A DNA stretch of 64,000 bases from Mycobacterium triplex (GTDB lineage Bacteria > Actinomycetota > Actinomycetes > Mycobacteriales > Mycobacteriaceae), in the NCBI RefSeq assembly GCF_000689255.1, contig NZ_HG964446.1, positions 5,507,784 through 5,571,783 on the forward strand. The letters are read 5' to 3'. How positions within the stretch are numbered: position 1 is the first letter of the stretch; each line of letters begins with the position of its first letter. Position numbers and translations under genes: made by a program. A model generated the notes under the pieces. That model searched no databases, was not told where the DNA came from, and saw only the letters and a list, made by a program, of their open reading frames with translations. Below are positions 42,328 through 50,470 of this stretch, piece by piece.

Positions 42328-42978
42328 GTGACCAATCCAAGCGAAGAGCCGGCCTGGAAGCAGCGCGCCGTCGAGCGATCCATCAAGACTGCGAAACTGC
42401 GGGCGGCGCAGCGCGTTCAGCGCTTCCTCGACGCGGCGCAGGCCATCATAATCGAGAAGGGCAGCACGGACTTTACCGTCCAGGAGGTCGTCGATCGCTC
42501 TCGCCAGTCGCTGCGGAGCTTCTACCTGCAGTTCGACGGTAAGCACGAGCTGCTGCTGGCATTGTTCGAGGATGCGCTGAGCCGGTCGGCCGACCAGATT
42601 CGGGCCGCCACCGAAAGCCATTCCGACCCGCTGGAGCGGCTCAAGGTCGCCGTGGAGCTGTTGTACGAGGCCTCACGACCGGACCCCGCCGCCAAGCGCC
42701 CGCTGTTCACCGACTTCGCCCCCCGGTTGCTGGTGACGCACCCAGCCGAGGTCAAGGTCGCCCATGCACCGCTGCTGGCGTTGCTGACCGAGCTCATGGA
42801 AGCAGCCTCCGACGCCGGCAAGTTGCGCGACGGGCTCAATCCCCGCCGCATCGCCGCGATGACGATGCAGACGGTCATGTTCATCGCGCAGTCCAGCGGG
42901 GGTTCCGACGACGCGACGATTCACCCGATCACCGCTGACGAGGTGTGGGACTTCTGCTCAGCCGGATTCGTCGGCTAG
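42328..42978 (+). CDS. TetR-family regulator, candidate master regulator of the window
   Basis: A regulator of about 216 residues. The DNA-binding domain is AQRVQRFLDAAQAIIIEKGSTDFTVQEVVDRSRQSLRSFYLQFDGKHELLLALFEDAL; the rest is the ligand domain. GTG at 42328 is a guess from where homology should begin; earlier in-frame starts at GTG 42241 and ATG 42262 would add up to 29 residues. Operator copies lie on both sides (42191 and 43047). It is the only regulator in the window directly flanked by the palindrome, which is the reason for the proposed role. Confidence 0.88.
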   Translation: MTNPSEEPAWKQRAVERSIKTAKLRAAQRVQRFLDAAQAIIIEKGSTDFTVQEVVDRSRQSLRSFYLQFDGKHELLLALFEDALSRSADQIRAATESHSDPLERLKVAVELLYEASRPDPAAKRPLFTDFAPRLLVTHPAEVKVAHAPLLALLTELMEAASDAGKLRDGLNPRRIAAMTMQTVMFIAQSSGGSDDATIHPITADEVWDFCSAGFVG

Positions 42979-43046
42979 CAGTGGCATCGCGGCTTTTCCG
43001 CCGCCACCCGCCTGACCTGAGCAAATAGCGCACGTGATTTGCCCGT

Positions 43047-43061
43047 GAGAATCGGGTTCTC
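43047..43061. promoter_or_regulatory. Operator copy 9, between TetR and the mycofactocin-type SDR
   Basis: Reads GAGAATcggGTTCTC, one change from consensus. It is about 190 bp before the SDR, in the 276-bp gap 42979-43254. A further small inverted repeat, CTAATattcagaATTAG, follows at 43061-43077. Nothing else is evident in the gap. Confidence 0.6.
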
Positions 43062-43254
43062 TAATATTCAGAATTAGAAGTAGCCAAAACGGATTCGCCG
43101 TTGACACCCGTTGCCGGGTGATGACACAGTTCAGTGGCGGTACCCTCCTCGCGCCCCGGAACGAGGCGCACCCGGTCGACAGTGCGGGGATGGGACACGA
43201 TGCCGGCGGTTCTGCGCTGAGACGTGACGGTTCGATCAACGAATTGAGGTAGTG

Positions 43255-44094
43255 ATGACTGGACGTGTTGAAGGCAAAGTTGCTTTCGTCACCGGGGCGG
43301 CGCGTGGTCAGGGCCGTGCCCATGCGGTGCGGTTGGCCCAGGAGGGCGCCGACATCATCGCTGTCGACATCTGCAAGAAGATCGACACCGTCGACCTGAT
43401 CGCCGCCTCCACTCCGGAGGATCTGGCCGAGACCGCAGACCTGGTGAAGGCACAAAACCGTCGGATCTACACCGCCGAGGTCGATGTCCGGGACTACGAC
43501 GCGCTCAAGTCCGCGGTGGACACCGGCGTCGAGCAGCTCGGCAAGCTCGACATCATCGTCGCCAACGCGGGCATCGGTAACGGTGGCCAGACGCTGGACA
43601 AGACCAGCGAAACCGACTGGACCGCCATGATCGACATCAACCTGGCCGGCGTGTGGAAGACCGTGAAAGCCGGTGTCCCGCATATCCTCGCGGGCGGCAA
43701 CGGCGGCTCGATCATCCTGACGAGCTCGGTCGGCGGTCTCAAGGCCTACCCGCACACCGGTCACTACGTCGCCGCCAAGCACGGTGTGGTGGGTTTGATG
43801 CGCACCTTCGCCGTCGAGCTCGGCGCCCAGAACATCCGCGTCAACTCCGTGCACCCGACCAACGTCAACACCCCGTTGTTCATGAACGAGGGCACGATGA
43901 AGCTGTTCCGTCCCGATCTGGAGAACCCGGGCCCCGAGGACATGAAGGTCGTCGGACAGCTGATGCACACCCTGCCGATCGGCTGGGTGGAGCCCGAGGA
44001 CATCGCCAACGCGGTGCTGTTCCTGGCGTCGGACGAGGCGCGCTACATCACCGGCGTCACGCTGCCCGTCGACGGAGGCAGCTGCCTGAAGTAG
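43255..44094 (+). CDS. Mycofactocin-coupled SDR
   Basis: A 279-residue SDR. The N-terminal VTGAARGQGRAHAVRLAQEGADIIAVDI, followed by an insertion of about 25 residues (KKIDTVDLIAAST...) before the NAD-binding core resumes, is the mark of the family that depends on mycofactocin and holds NAD tightly. Active-site Tyr171 and Lys175 are in HYVAAKHG, and the end is YITGVTLPVDGG. ATG with GAGGT 5 bp ahead. Mycofactocin genes are not in the window. It would oxidise an alcohol and pass electrons to mycofactocin. Confidence 0.93.
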   Translation: MTGRVEGKVAFVTGAARGQGRAHAVRLAQEGADIIAVDICKKIDTVDLIAASTPEDLAETADLVKAQNRRIYTAEVDVRDYDALKSAVDTGVEQLGKLDIIVANAGIGNGGQTLDKTSETDWTAMIDINLAGVWKTVKAGVPHILAGGNGGSIILTSSVGGLKAYPHTGHYVAAKHGVVGLMRTFAVELGAQNIRVNSVHPTNVNTPLFMNEGTMKLFRPDLENPGPEDMKVVGQLMHTLPIGWVEPEDIANAVLFLASDEARYITGVTLPVDGGSCLK

Positions 44095-44097
44095 CCG

Positions 44098-44514
44098 CTA
44101 GAACGGGCTGCTGTTGGACTGCCATTCGGCCTCTGCAGGCCGCGGCCCATAACGGCGGGCGTAGTCCTCGTGCATCCGGGCCTGTTTCTGGCGATTGATC
44201 ACGTCGACCAGGTTCGGGTCCAAACCGTGGACGGCCAAGCGGTGTCGGCGCCAAACCTTGTTCAGGGCAAAGTTAATCACCAACGCCCACGCGTAGAGCG
44301 GCACGGTCATCTCTGTGTGCACGTAGAGCGAGGCGGGCAGCAGCCAGAACGGGGCCAGCACGAACAGGGGCGGTATCGCCCACCTGATCATGTGCCGGCG
44401 GATCGCTCCCTCGCCGGCGAGGTCGTGCGCGACCCAGCTGCGCATCGAGTCGGGCAGGCGTCGGCCGTAGGCATAGCCAATGCGTTGCCAGAGATTGGGT
44501 TTCGCGGCGGTCAT
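44098..44514 (-). CDS. DUF5313-family membrane protein
   Basis: A 138-residue protein with the start NLWQRIGYAYGRRLPDSMRSWVAHDLAGEGA seen in the mycobacterial DUF5313 family, then two membrane helices (AIPPLFVLAPFWLLPASLYV and PLYAWALVINFAL) and a charged C-terminus. Function unknown. It lies 9 bp after the MarR gene on the same strand, so the two are probably cotranscribed. Confidence 0.8.
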   Translation of the reverse strand: MTAAKPNLWQRIGYAYGRRLPDSMRSWVAHDLAGEGAIRRHMIRWAIPPLFVLAPFWLLPASLYVHTEMTVPLYAWALVINFALNKVWRRHRLAVHGLDPNLVDVINRQKQARMHEDYARRYGPRPAEAEWQSNSSPF

Positions 44515-44523
44515 GGTGGCTCC

Positions 44524-45009
44524 TCAGCGTTGCAATGCGCCCGCCGCCACGGCGGCCGCGTTGATTCGGGTCAGGACCTGATGCAGGTTCTCAAGTTCGG
44601 ACAGCTCGACACCGAGCCGTGCGACGACGGCGGGCGGAATCTCAAGTGCGCGCTCGCGCAAAGCGATTCCGCGCTCGGTGAGCGTGATGTCGGTGGCGCG
44701 CTCGTCGGTGGCGTTCTTGGCGCGGGTGATCAAGCCCAGTGCCTCCAACCGTTTGAGCATCGGCGACAGCGTCGCCGACTCCATCTGCAAGGCGGCGGCG
44801 ATCTGCTTGACCGACAGCGGGGACTCGTGCGCCGCCTTGCGATGATCCCACAGCGCCAGCATCACCAGATACTGCGGATGGGTCAGTCCCAGCGGCTCCA
44901 ATAGTGGTCGGTAGACCGCCAACACCGCGCGATTGGTGGTCGCCAGCGCGAAGCACACCTGGTGTTCGAGGGCGAGTGGATCGATCTCGCGGGCGGTCAG
45001 CGTGGCCAC
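44524..45009 (-). CDS. MarR-family regulator, OhrR-like
   Basis: A 161-residue winged-helix regulator. The segment LEHQVCFALATTNRAVLAVYRPLLEPLGLTHPQYLVMLALW matches OhrR-type organic peroxide sensors, with the reactive Cys at position 19. The DNA-reading helix is in LQMESATLSPMLKRLEALGLI. OhrR normally regulates a neighbouring ohr gene; none is here. The divergent 88-bp region to the SDR at 45098 holds a TAG-rich partial palindrome (ATAGTTAGTGCCCTAT). Confidence 0.9.
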   Translation of the reverse strand: MATLTAREIDPLALEHQVCFALATTNRAVLAVYRPLLEPLGLTHPQYLVMLALWDHRKAAHESPLSVKQIAAALQMESATLSPMLKRLEALGLITRAKNATDERATDITLTERGIALRERALEIPPAVVARLGVELSELENLHQVLTRINAAAVAAGALQR

Positions 45010-45097
45010 GTTTCCAATCCTAGGCGAATAGTTAGTGCCCTATCTATATGAGTCCTCTCACACCGCCTGCATAGCCGGGGTAATACTCTCGGATTCC

Positions 45098-45937
45098 ATG
45101 GACGGATTCGAGGGACGCGGGGCGGTCATCACCGGCGGTGCCAGCGGGATCGGCTTGGCCACCGCGACCGAGTTCGCCCGACGCGGCGCCCGCATCGTGC
45201 TGGCCGACGTCGACAAGGCCGCGCTGGAACACGCCGTGGCACGCCTCAAGAGCGAGGGCGTCGAGGCGCACGGTGTGGAATGCGATGTGCGGCACGTCGA
45301 AGAAATGACGAACCTCGCCGACGAATCCTTCCGCCTGCTCGGCCAGGTCGACGTCGTGTTCAGCAACGCGGGCATCGTGGTCGCGGGCCCGCTGGTGACC
45401 ATGACGCACGAAGACTGGCGGTGGGTGATCGACATCGACCTGTGGGGGTCGATCCACGCCGTCGAGGCGTTCGTGCCCAGGTTGATCGAGCAGGGCAAGG
45501 GCGGCCACATCGCGTTCACCGCGTCGTTCGCGGGACTGGTGCCCAATGCCGGCCTCGGGGCGTACGGCGTTGCCAAGTATGGCGTTGTCGGCCTGGCCGA
45601 AACGCTGGCCCGCGAGGTCAAGGACAACGGCATCGGCGTCTCGGTGCTCTGCCCGATGGTCGTCGAAACCAAGCTGGTCTCCAACTCCGAACGCATCCGC
45701 GGCGCCGACTACGGACTTGCTTCGACGCCCGATCTGACGGAGGGCTTCGGGCCGCTACCGCCGACGCAGGACCAGGGCGTGACGGTCGACGAGGTGGCAC
45801 GGTTGACCGCCGATGCGATTCTGGCCAATCGGTTGTACATCCTGCCGCACGAGGCGGCCCGGGCCTCGGTCAAGCGCAGGTTCGAACGAATCGACCACAC
45901 CTTCGACGACCAGGCCGCCGAAGGGTGGACGCACTAG
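45098..45937 (+). CDS. Short-chain dehydrogenase/reductase
   Basis: A 279-residue classical SDR. TGGASGIGLATA is the cofactor loop, SNAGIV the NAG variant, TASFAGLVPNAGLGAYGVAKYG contains the Ser, Tyr and Lys. The ATG at 45098 precedes DGFEGRGAVITGG as in relatives. It is divergent from the MarR gene, so possibly under its control, and ends 4 bp inside the convergent CoA-transferase gene. Confidence 0.9.
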   Translation: MDGFEGRGAVITGGASGIGLATATEFARRGARIVLADVDKAALEHAVARLKSEGVEAHGVECDVRHVEEMTNLADESFRLLGQVDVVFSNAGIVVAGPLVTMTHEDWRWVIDIDLWGSIHAVEAFVPRLIEQGKGGHIAFTASFAGLVPNAGLGAYGVAKYGVVGLAETLAREVKDNGIGVSVLCPMVVETKLVSNSERIRGADYGLASTPDLTEGFGPLPPTQDQGVTVDEVARLTADAILANRLYILPHEAARASVKRRFERIDHTFDDQAAEGWTH

Positions 45938-48345
45938 CCCGACCGCATCGCCGGTATCACGCCGATGACGCCGCCGGCTTCCAGGTCCGCGATCTCCGCC
46001 GGGGACAGGCCCAACTCGGCCAGCAACTCGTGATTGTGCTGGCCCAGTGTGGGTGCGGGATTCGCGTGAAAAAGCTCCGGCCCGCTGGAGAACCTCATCG
46101 GGACGCTGCTGAGCCTGGCCCGCCCGTTCACCGGATGGTCCACGTCTTCGAAGAAGCCGCGAAACGCCAGCTGCTCCAGCTCGGTCTGCCGGTGCGGTTG
46201 CAGGACCTTGGCCACCGGTACGCCGGCGTCCCAGAGGGTTGTGACGATGTCGTCGCGGGTGCGGTTCTCGCACCAGGCAGCCAGCTGCTCGTCGATCAAA
46301 TCCTGGTGCGCACGCCGGCCAGCTTCGCTGGATAGTGCGGGATCGGTTGCCCAGGAGGGTGATCCGATTGCCCGGCATAGCTTTTCCCACTGCTCGTCGG
46401 TCGCCACGGCGATGGCTACCCAGCTGTCGAGCCGGCCGAATTCGTCGATATCGTTGCTGCGGTAGAGGTTCTGGGGTGCCGCCGTCGGTCCCCGGTTGCC
46501 GTCGCGCTCCAGCAGTGCCCCGTAGGCCGAGTACTCGATGACCTGCTCGGCGGAGATGCTCAACGCCGCGTCGACCATCGCCGCTTCGACGAACACGCCC
46601 TCGCCGGTGCGGCGGCGATGCTCGAGCGCCAGCAGTATCGCGTTGAGCGCGTGCACCCCCGCGCATGCGTCACCGACCGAATATGGGTCGTACGGCGTGC
46701 GGTCCGGATAGCCGGTGAGCCAACTGATGCCGGACGCGGCCTCGATCACGTAGGCGAACGCCGGGTTGTCGCGCCATGGCCCGTCGAGGCCGAAGCCGGG
46801 CATCCGCACCATCACCACGTCCGGCCGAATCGATTGAACAGCAGCGAAATCCAGGCCGATCTGGTCCAGCACCCGCGGTGTGAAGTTCTCCACCACCACG
46901 TCACAGGTTGCGATCAGGTCCCGCAACAACTCCCGGCCGCGCCCGCTCTGCAGGTCCAGCGTCAGGCCCTTCTTGTTGGTGTTCAACGCCGCGAAGATCG
47001 GCGACTTCTCCCACCACTGGTCCTCGGTGATCGGTATGCCGGCGATCAGCCGGGTGCCATCCGGGCGACGGGCGGACTCCACGTGGATGACCTCCGCGCC
47101 GAGCATGGCCAGGAAATGGGTGCCGCAGGGACCCGCCCAGAACGTCGTCATGTCCAACACCCGAAGACCGCTGAACGGCAACGGTTTTGCTACCCCGGCC
47201 GGTACCGGCCGATGCGACAGCTGCGCGGTACGGTAGTGCTCGGTGTGCTCCCCCAGTCGCGGCGCCGGCTGCGGTTGACGCAACTGCGCCGGCCGCAGCC
47301 GATACGGGTGGCTCGGCTGTAGAAAGCCGTGTGGATTGCGCACGAACGAGCCGCGCTCCACGAACTGATCGAACGAGGCGACATTCGCACCGTTGGCGAC
47401 CGGTGCGTTGGGGATGCGGAATGCCGAGGCCAGTTCCCGGATTTCGTCGACTCCGGTGGCGGCCAGCCAGGCGAAGATCTCGTCGGCGTAGACGTTGGCC
47501 AGTTCGGTGATCGAAAGCGGCGACTCCTCGTCGATCCACTCCGGGTGACCCACCATCGCGCACAGGTCGAACCACTGTTGCGCCGTGCCGCACCCGAGAT
47601 CCACCAAGCCGTCTTTCGCCTGCGCCACTCCCGGAATGGTGGGCCGCCGGGCGTCTCGCCACGGACGGCCGAGCAGTTCGAAGTAGGTGACCGGGTAATA
47701 GGTGAGGCACAGGATTTGGGTTTCGAGCATCGACAGATCCAGCAGTTCGCCCGGCCCGCCGTCTATCCGGCGGTAGCGCGACGTCAGCGTGGCCGCGCTT
47801 GCATAGGCTCCGGCCAAGTACTCGCCGACCTGTCCGCCGACGAAGACGGGTGCGCGCTCCTGCTCGCCGCGCCCGAGGCCGACGATTCCGCCCGACCACG
47901 CCTGCAGCGTGAACTCGGTCGCGGCGCGGTCTCGCCAGGGGCCTTCCAGCCCGAACGGGGTAATCGCAGTTACGGTGAGATGCGGGTGGTTGTCGTGGAG
48001 GGCGCGCGGCGTAAAGTCCGGGTGCTCAGCGACTTTCGACCCGGCCGACCAGACCACCGCGTCCGCCGACGCCAGGAGCCGGTTCACCAGTTCGGCATCG
48101 GCGACCGGATCGGCGACCACACTGTGTTTGGCACCGGCCAGGTAATTGAACAAGGCGCCGTCACCGTCGACTCCGATGGCCGCCCCCGAGGCCGACCACG
48201 AGCGCAGCGGATCACCCTCTGGTGCTTCGACTTTGATGACGTCGGCACCGCCGTCGGCCAGCAGCTTGGTGCAGTAGGCGCCGGCGATGCCCGTGGACAG
48301 ATCGATGACCGTGTAACCGGCCAGCGGCGGCTCGACGTGCGCCAC
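45934..48345 (-). CDS. Double-domain CaiB/BaiF (family III) CoA-transferase
   Basis: An 803-residue protein made of two family III CoA-transferase units. The first unit starts LAGYTVIDLSTGIAGAYCTKLLADGGADVIKVE, the second starts near residue 395 with FSGLRVLDMTTFWAGPCGTHFLAMLGAEVIHVE. Each normal unit has a catalytic Asp that forms a mixed anhydride. The second has Asp559 (SVGDACAG), but the first has Glu175 (GQVGEYLAG) at that place. It would activate a carboxylic acid by CoA transfer. Its GTG overlaps the crotonase stop (TAGTG), so it is translationally coupled. Confidence 0.88.
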   Translation of the reverse strand: MAHVEPPLAGYTVIDLSTGIAGAYCTKLLADGGADVIKVEAPEGDPLRSWSASGAAIGVDGDGALFNYLAGAKHSVVADPVADAELVNRLLASADAVVWSAGSKVAEHPDFTPRALHDNHPHLTVTAITPFGLEGPWRDRAATEFTLQAWSGGIVGLGRGEQERAPVFVGGQVGEYLAGAYASAATLTSRYRRIDGGPGELLDLSMLETQILCLTYYPVTYFELLGRPWRDARRPTIPGVAQAKDGLVDLGCGTAQQWFDLCAMVGHPEWIDEESPLSITELANVYADEIFAWLAATGVDEIRELASAFRIPNAPVANGANVASFDQFVERGSFVRNPHGFLQPSHPYRLRPAQLRQPQPAPRLGEHTEHYRTAQLSHRPVPAGVAKPLPFSGLRVLDMTTFWAGPCGTHFLAMLGAEVIHVESARRPDGTRLIAGIPITEDQWWEKSPIFAALNTNKKGLTLDLQSGRGRELLRDLIATCDVVVENFTPRVLDQIGLDFAAVQSIRPDVVMVRMPGFGLDGPWRDNPAFAYVIEAASGISWLTGYPDRTPYDPYSVGDACAGVHALNAILLALEHRRRTGEGVFVEAAMVDAALSISAEQVIEYSAYGALLERDGNRGPTAAPQNLYRSNDIDEFGRLDSWVAIAVATDEQWEKLCRAIGSPSWATDPALSSEAGRRAHQDLIDEQLAAWCENRTRDDIVTTLWDAGVPVAKVLQPHRQTELEQLAFRGFFEDVDHPVNGRARLSSVPMRFSSGPELFHANPAPTLGQHNHELLAELGLSPAEIADLEAGGVIGVIPAMRSG

Positions 48346-49340
48346 TATTTGCGTCTCTTCGCTTTGGTGTCCTTGCCGGTGCGCGCCTTCTTGCGGGCTT
48401 TCTTGCTCAGCGCCCAGTCGGCGGGGAACTTGCTGTCGTTGTCCTTGACCGCGTCACCCAGGCCCTGTTTCATGGCGTCATCGAGCATCAGCTCGTCGCC
48501 ATCGTCCGGGCGGACGCTGCCGCCCATCGATTCGAAGACGCCGCTGAGTATGCTGCCCAGGTACTCGCCCTGGAACTGCTTCATGATCTCGAAGAAGACC
48601 TTCTGCATGAACACGGTGTCGGTCGGGCGGTTGCGGGCGCACGCCAGCGCGTACTTCTGCACCTCGCCCTCGAGCTCATCCCGGGGCACCACGCTGTTGA
48701 GGAAGTTGCAGTCGTACATCTCGGCTGCGGTGAAAGCCCTTCCGGTGAAGACCATTTCCTGGAACTTCCGGATGCCCATCGTCTGCGCCCACCACCACAT
48801 GCGGGGTCCCCAGCCGTAATACCGAAACGACGGATGCCCGAACAGTGCGTCGTCGCTGGAGATGACCAAGTCGGCATCGGCCGCCTGATAGAAGTGCCAG
48901 CCGTAGCAGTAGCCCTTCGCCTCGAGGATGCTGATCTTCTTGAAGTCCTGCAGGCCACGAATACCGGAGTTCGGGTTGGCATACCACTGCCCGAGGGTCC
49001 CGCCGTTGCGAAACGAACCCGGTGGCGGATACCTGACGTCATCGGGGCTGATCCGGTATTCGGCCAGCCGTGGACCCTGATCCGGCGCATCGCGGACCCG
49101 CATGACCTCGGTCAGATCCGCACCCGAGCCAAGATCGTCGCCGGCACCGCGCACCACCAAGACCTTGACGTCGTCATCAATGCCGGCTTGGTGCAACAAC
49201 TCCGCGTAGCGCAGCCGCGCGGCGATGGTCGGCGCGTTGAGATAGTCCGGCCGGTCGAACGTGATCGTGGCGATCCGCGTCTCGGCGTCTTTGGTGTACC
49301 GGATGATCTCTTCGGCTGCCGGCTCCGACGGGTCAGGCAT
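48345..49340 (-). CDS. Enoyl-CoA hydratase/isomerase family protein
   Basis: A 331-residue crotonase, longer than usual. Oxyanion segments GAGDDLGSGADLTEV and EAKGYCYGWHFYQAADADLVI are recognisable, with an insertion of about 30 residues between. The Trp- and Tyr-rich YYGWGPRMWWW takes the place of the usual catalytic Glu region, so the reaction may differ from simple hydration. The last 20 residues are rich in Lys and Arg. It begins 3 bp after the M24-like gene. Confidence 0.82.
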   Translation of the reverse strand: MPDPSEPAAEEIIRYTKDAETRIATITFDRPDYLNAPTIAARLRYAELLHQAGIDDDVKVLVVRGAGDDLGSGADLTEVMRVRDAPDQGPRLAEYRISPDDVRYPPPGSFRNGGTLGQWYANPNSGIRGLQDFKKISILEAKGYCYGWHFYQAADADLVISSDDALFGHPSFRYYGWGPRMWWWAQTMGIRKFQEMVFTGRAFTAAEMYDCNFLNSVVPRDELEGEVQKYALACARNRPTDTVFMQKVFFEIMKQFQGEYLGSILSGVFESMGGSVRPDDGDELMLDDAMKQGLGDAVKDNDSKFPADWALSKKARKKARTGKDTKAKRRK

Positions 49341-49342
49341 GG

Positions 49343-50470
49343 CTAGGGCTGCCAGGACGGGCTCGCGGTGAGCACTTCGGGACCGTCGGCGGTGATCAGG
49401 ACCGCTTCCCGCCCGAATACCGCGCCGACTCCTTCTTCCCACACGTAGCCGGTCACGGCGAGCACCATCCCCGCCTCCAGACGTTCCTCGGCCGCGGTCG
49501 ACGGCAAATGCTTGGAGACGACGGGCGGGTCGAACCCCATGCCCAGGCCGCGGGCCACCGGCATCGGCGGCTCGGGCTCCCCGGCGGCCTGGTAGGCGGC
49601 GAGCAGTTCGCCCGCGCCCGCACCGGGACGGCAGGCGGCGATCAGCCTGCCCCACAGGCCTTCCCAACGTCCGTACAAAGCGGCGGCACCATCGGGTGCA
49701 TGCTTGCGATCGGCCGGCCAGGTCCGTCCGACCTCGCCGACATAGCCACCGGCCAGGACTCCGGCGGAGAATGCCACCAGGTCGCCGTCCTGGATACGAC
49801 CATCGCCGTCGGCTCGGCGCCACGGGTGCCGGCGCGAAGTCACCCATGCGACATCTTGATTCGACGGCGTGCTCACCCCGCCGGCCGCCGAGGCCTCCAG
49901 CAAGGCGCCGGCCAACGCTTGTTCGCCGACCCCAGGCCGCAATTCCGAAACCGCGGCCGCCAGCGCCGACTCGGCCACGGCGACGGACCGGCGCAGCGCG
50001 GCGATCTCCTCGGCCGTTTTGATCCGGCGCGCGGCCCGCATGGCCAGCTCTCCGTCGACCAGCTGGGCGTTCGGAAATGCGGTGGGCAGCAGCTGCGCGA
50101 AAACCGGTGAGAGGGCGTCCGTTCCGACCCGCCGGGCAGTTGCCGCCCCGGCGATGCGCTGCAGCGCCGACATCGTGTTCATCGGGTTCCACGAGATGCC
50201 GTACAGGTTCTCGTGCGGGATGTCCTCGGGGATGCCCTCGTCCCACGTGCTGAGCAGGTGCACCGCACCGGTCTCGCGCACCAGCACGCAGCTCGGGCCG
50301 AACGGACGGGTGCCGGCGACCCACAGTTGCGGCGCCCCGGTTACGTAACGGACGTTGGCTTGCCGGCCGAGGACCAACACATCGAGATCGTGTGCCGCCA
50401 TTTGCTCCAGCGCCCGCTGGCGACGCCCCGAGCGCAGCGTGCGCTCGTCAGGGCAAACTTCAACTGACAT
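49343..50470 (-). CDS. M24-fold protein lacking all metal ligands
   Basis: A 375-residue protein with the creatinase/aminopeptidase P fold (N-domain, then pita-bread C-domain). Comparison with the intact neighbour at 50460 shows every metal ligand changed: Asp to Ser235 and Glu246, His to Leu309, Glu to Thr340 and Arg354. The surrounding framework (GGYVGEVGRTW, LEAGMVLAV, VFGREAVLIT) is preserved. It is probably a non-metal or non-catalytic partner of the neighbour. ATG at 50470 overlaps the end of that gene by 11 bp. Confidence 0.85.
   Translation of the reverse strand: MSVEVCPDERTLRSGRRQRALEQMAAHDLDVLVLGRQANVRYVTGAPQLWVAGTRPFGPSCVLVRETGAVHLLSTWDEGIPEDIPHENLYGISWNPMNTMSALQRIAGAATARRVGTDALSPVFAQLLPTAFPNAQLVDGELAMRAARRIKTAEEIAALRRSVAVAESALAAAVSELRPGVGEQALAGALLEASAAGGVSTPSNQDVAWVTSRRHPWRRADGDGRIQDGDLVAFSAGVLAGGYVGEVGRTWPADRKHAPDGAAALYGRWEGLWGRLIAACRPGAGAGELLAAYQAAGEPEPPMPVARGLGMGFDPPVVSKHLPSTAAEERLEAGMVLAVTGYVWEEGVGAVFGREAVLITADGPEVLTASPSWQP

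Noticed and set aside
49341..50324. Upstream extension of the crotonase frame at 48345
   Set aside because: The extension is an Arg/Gly-rich reading of the M24-like gene in another frame. The crotonase begins naturally at the ATG at 49340.
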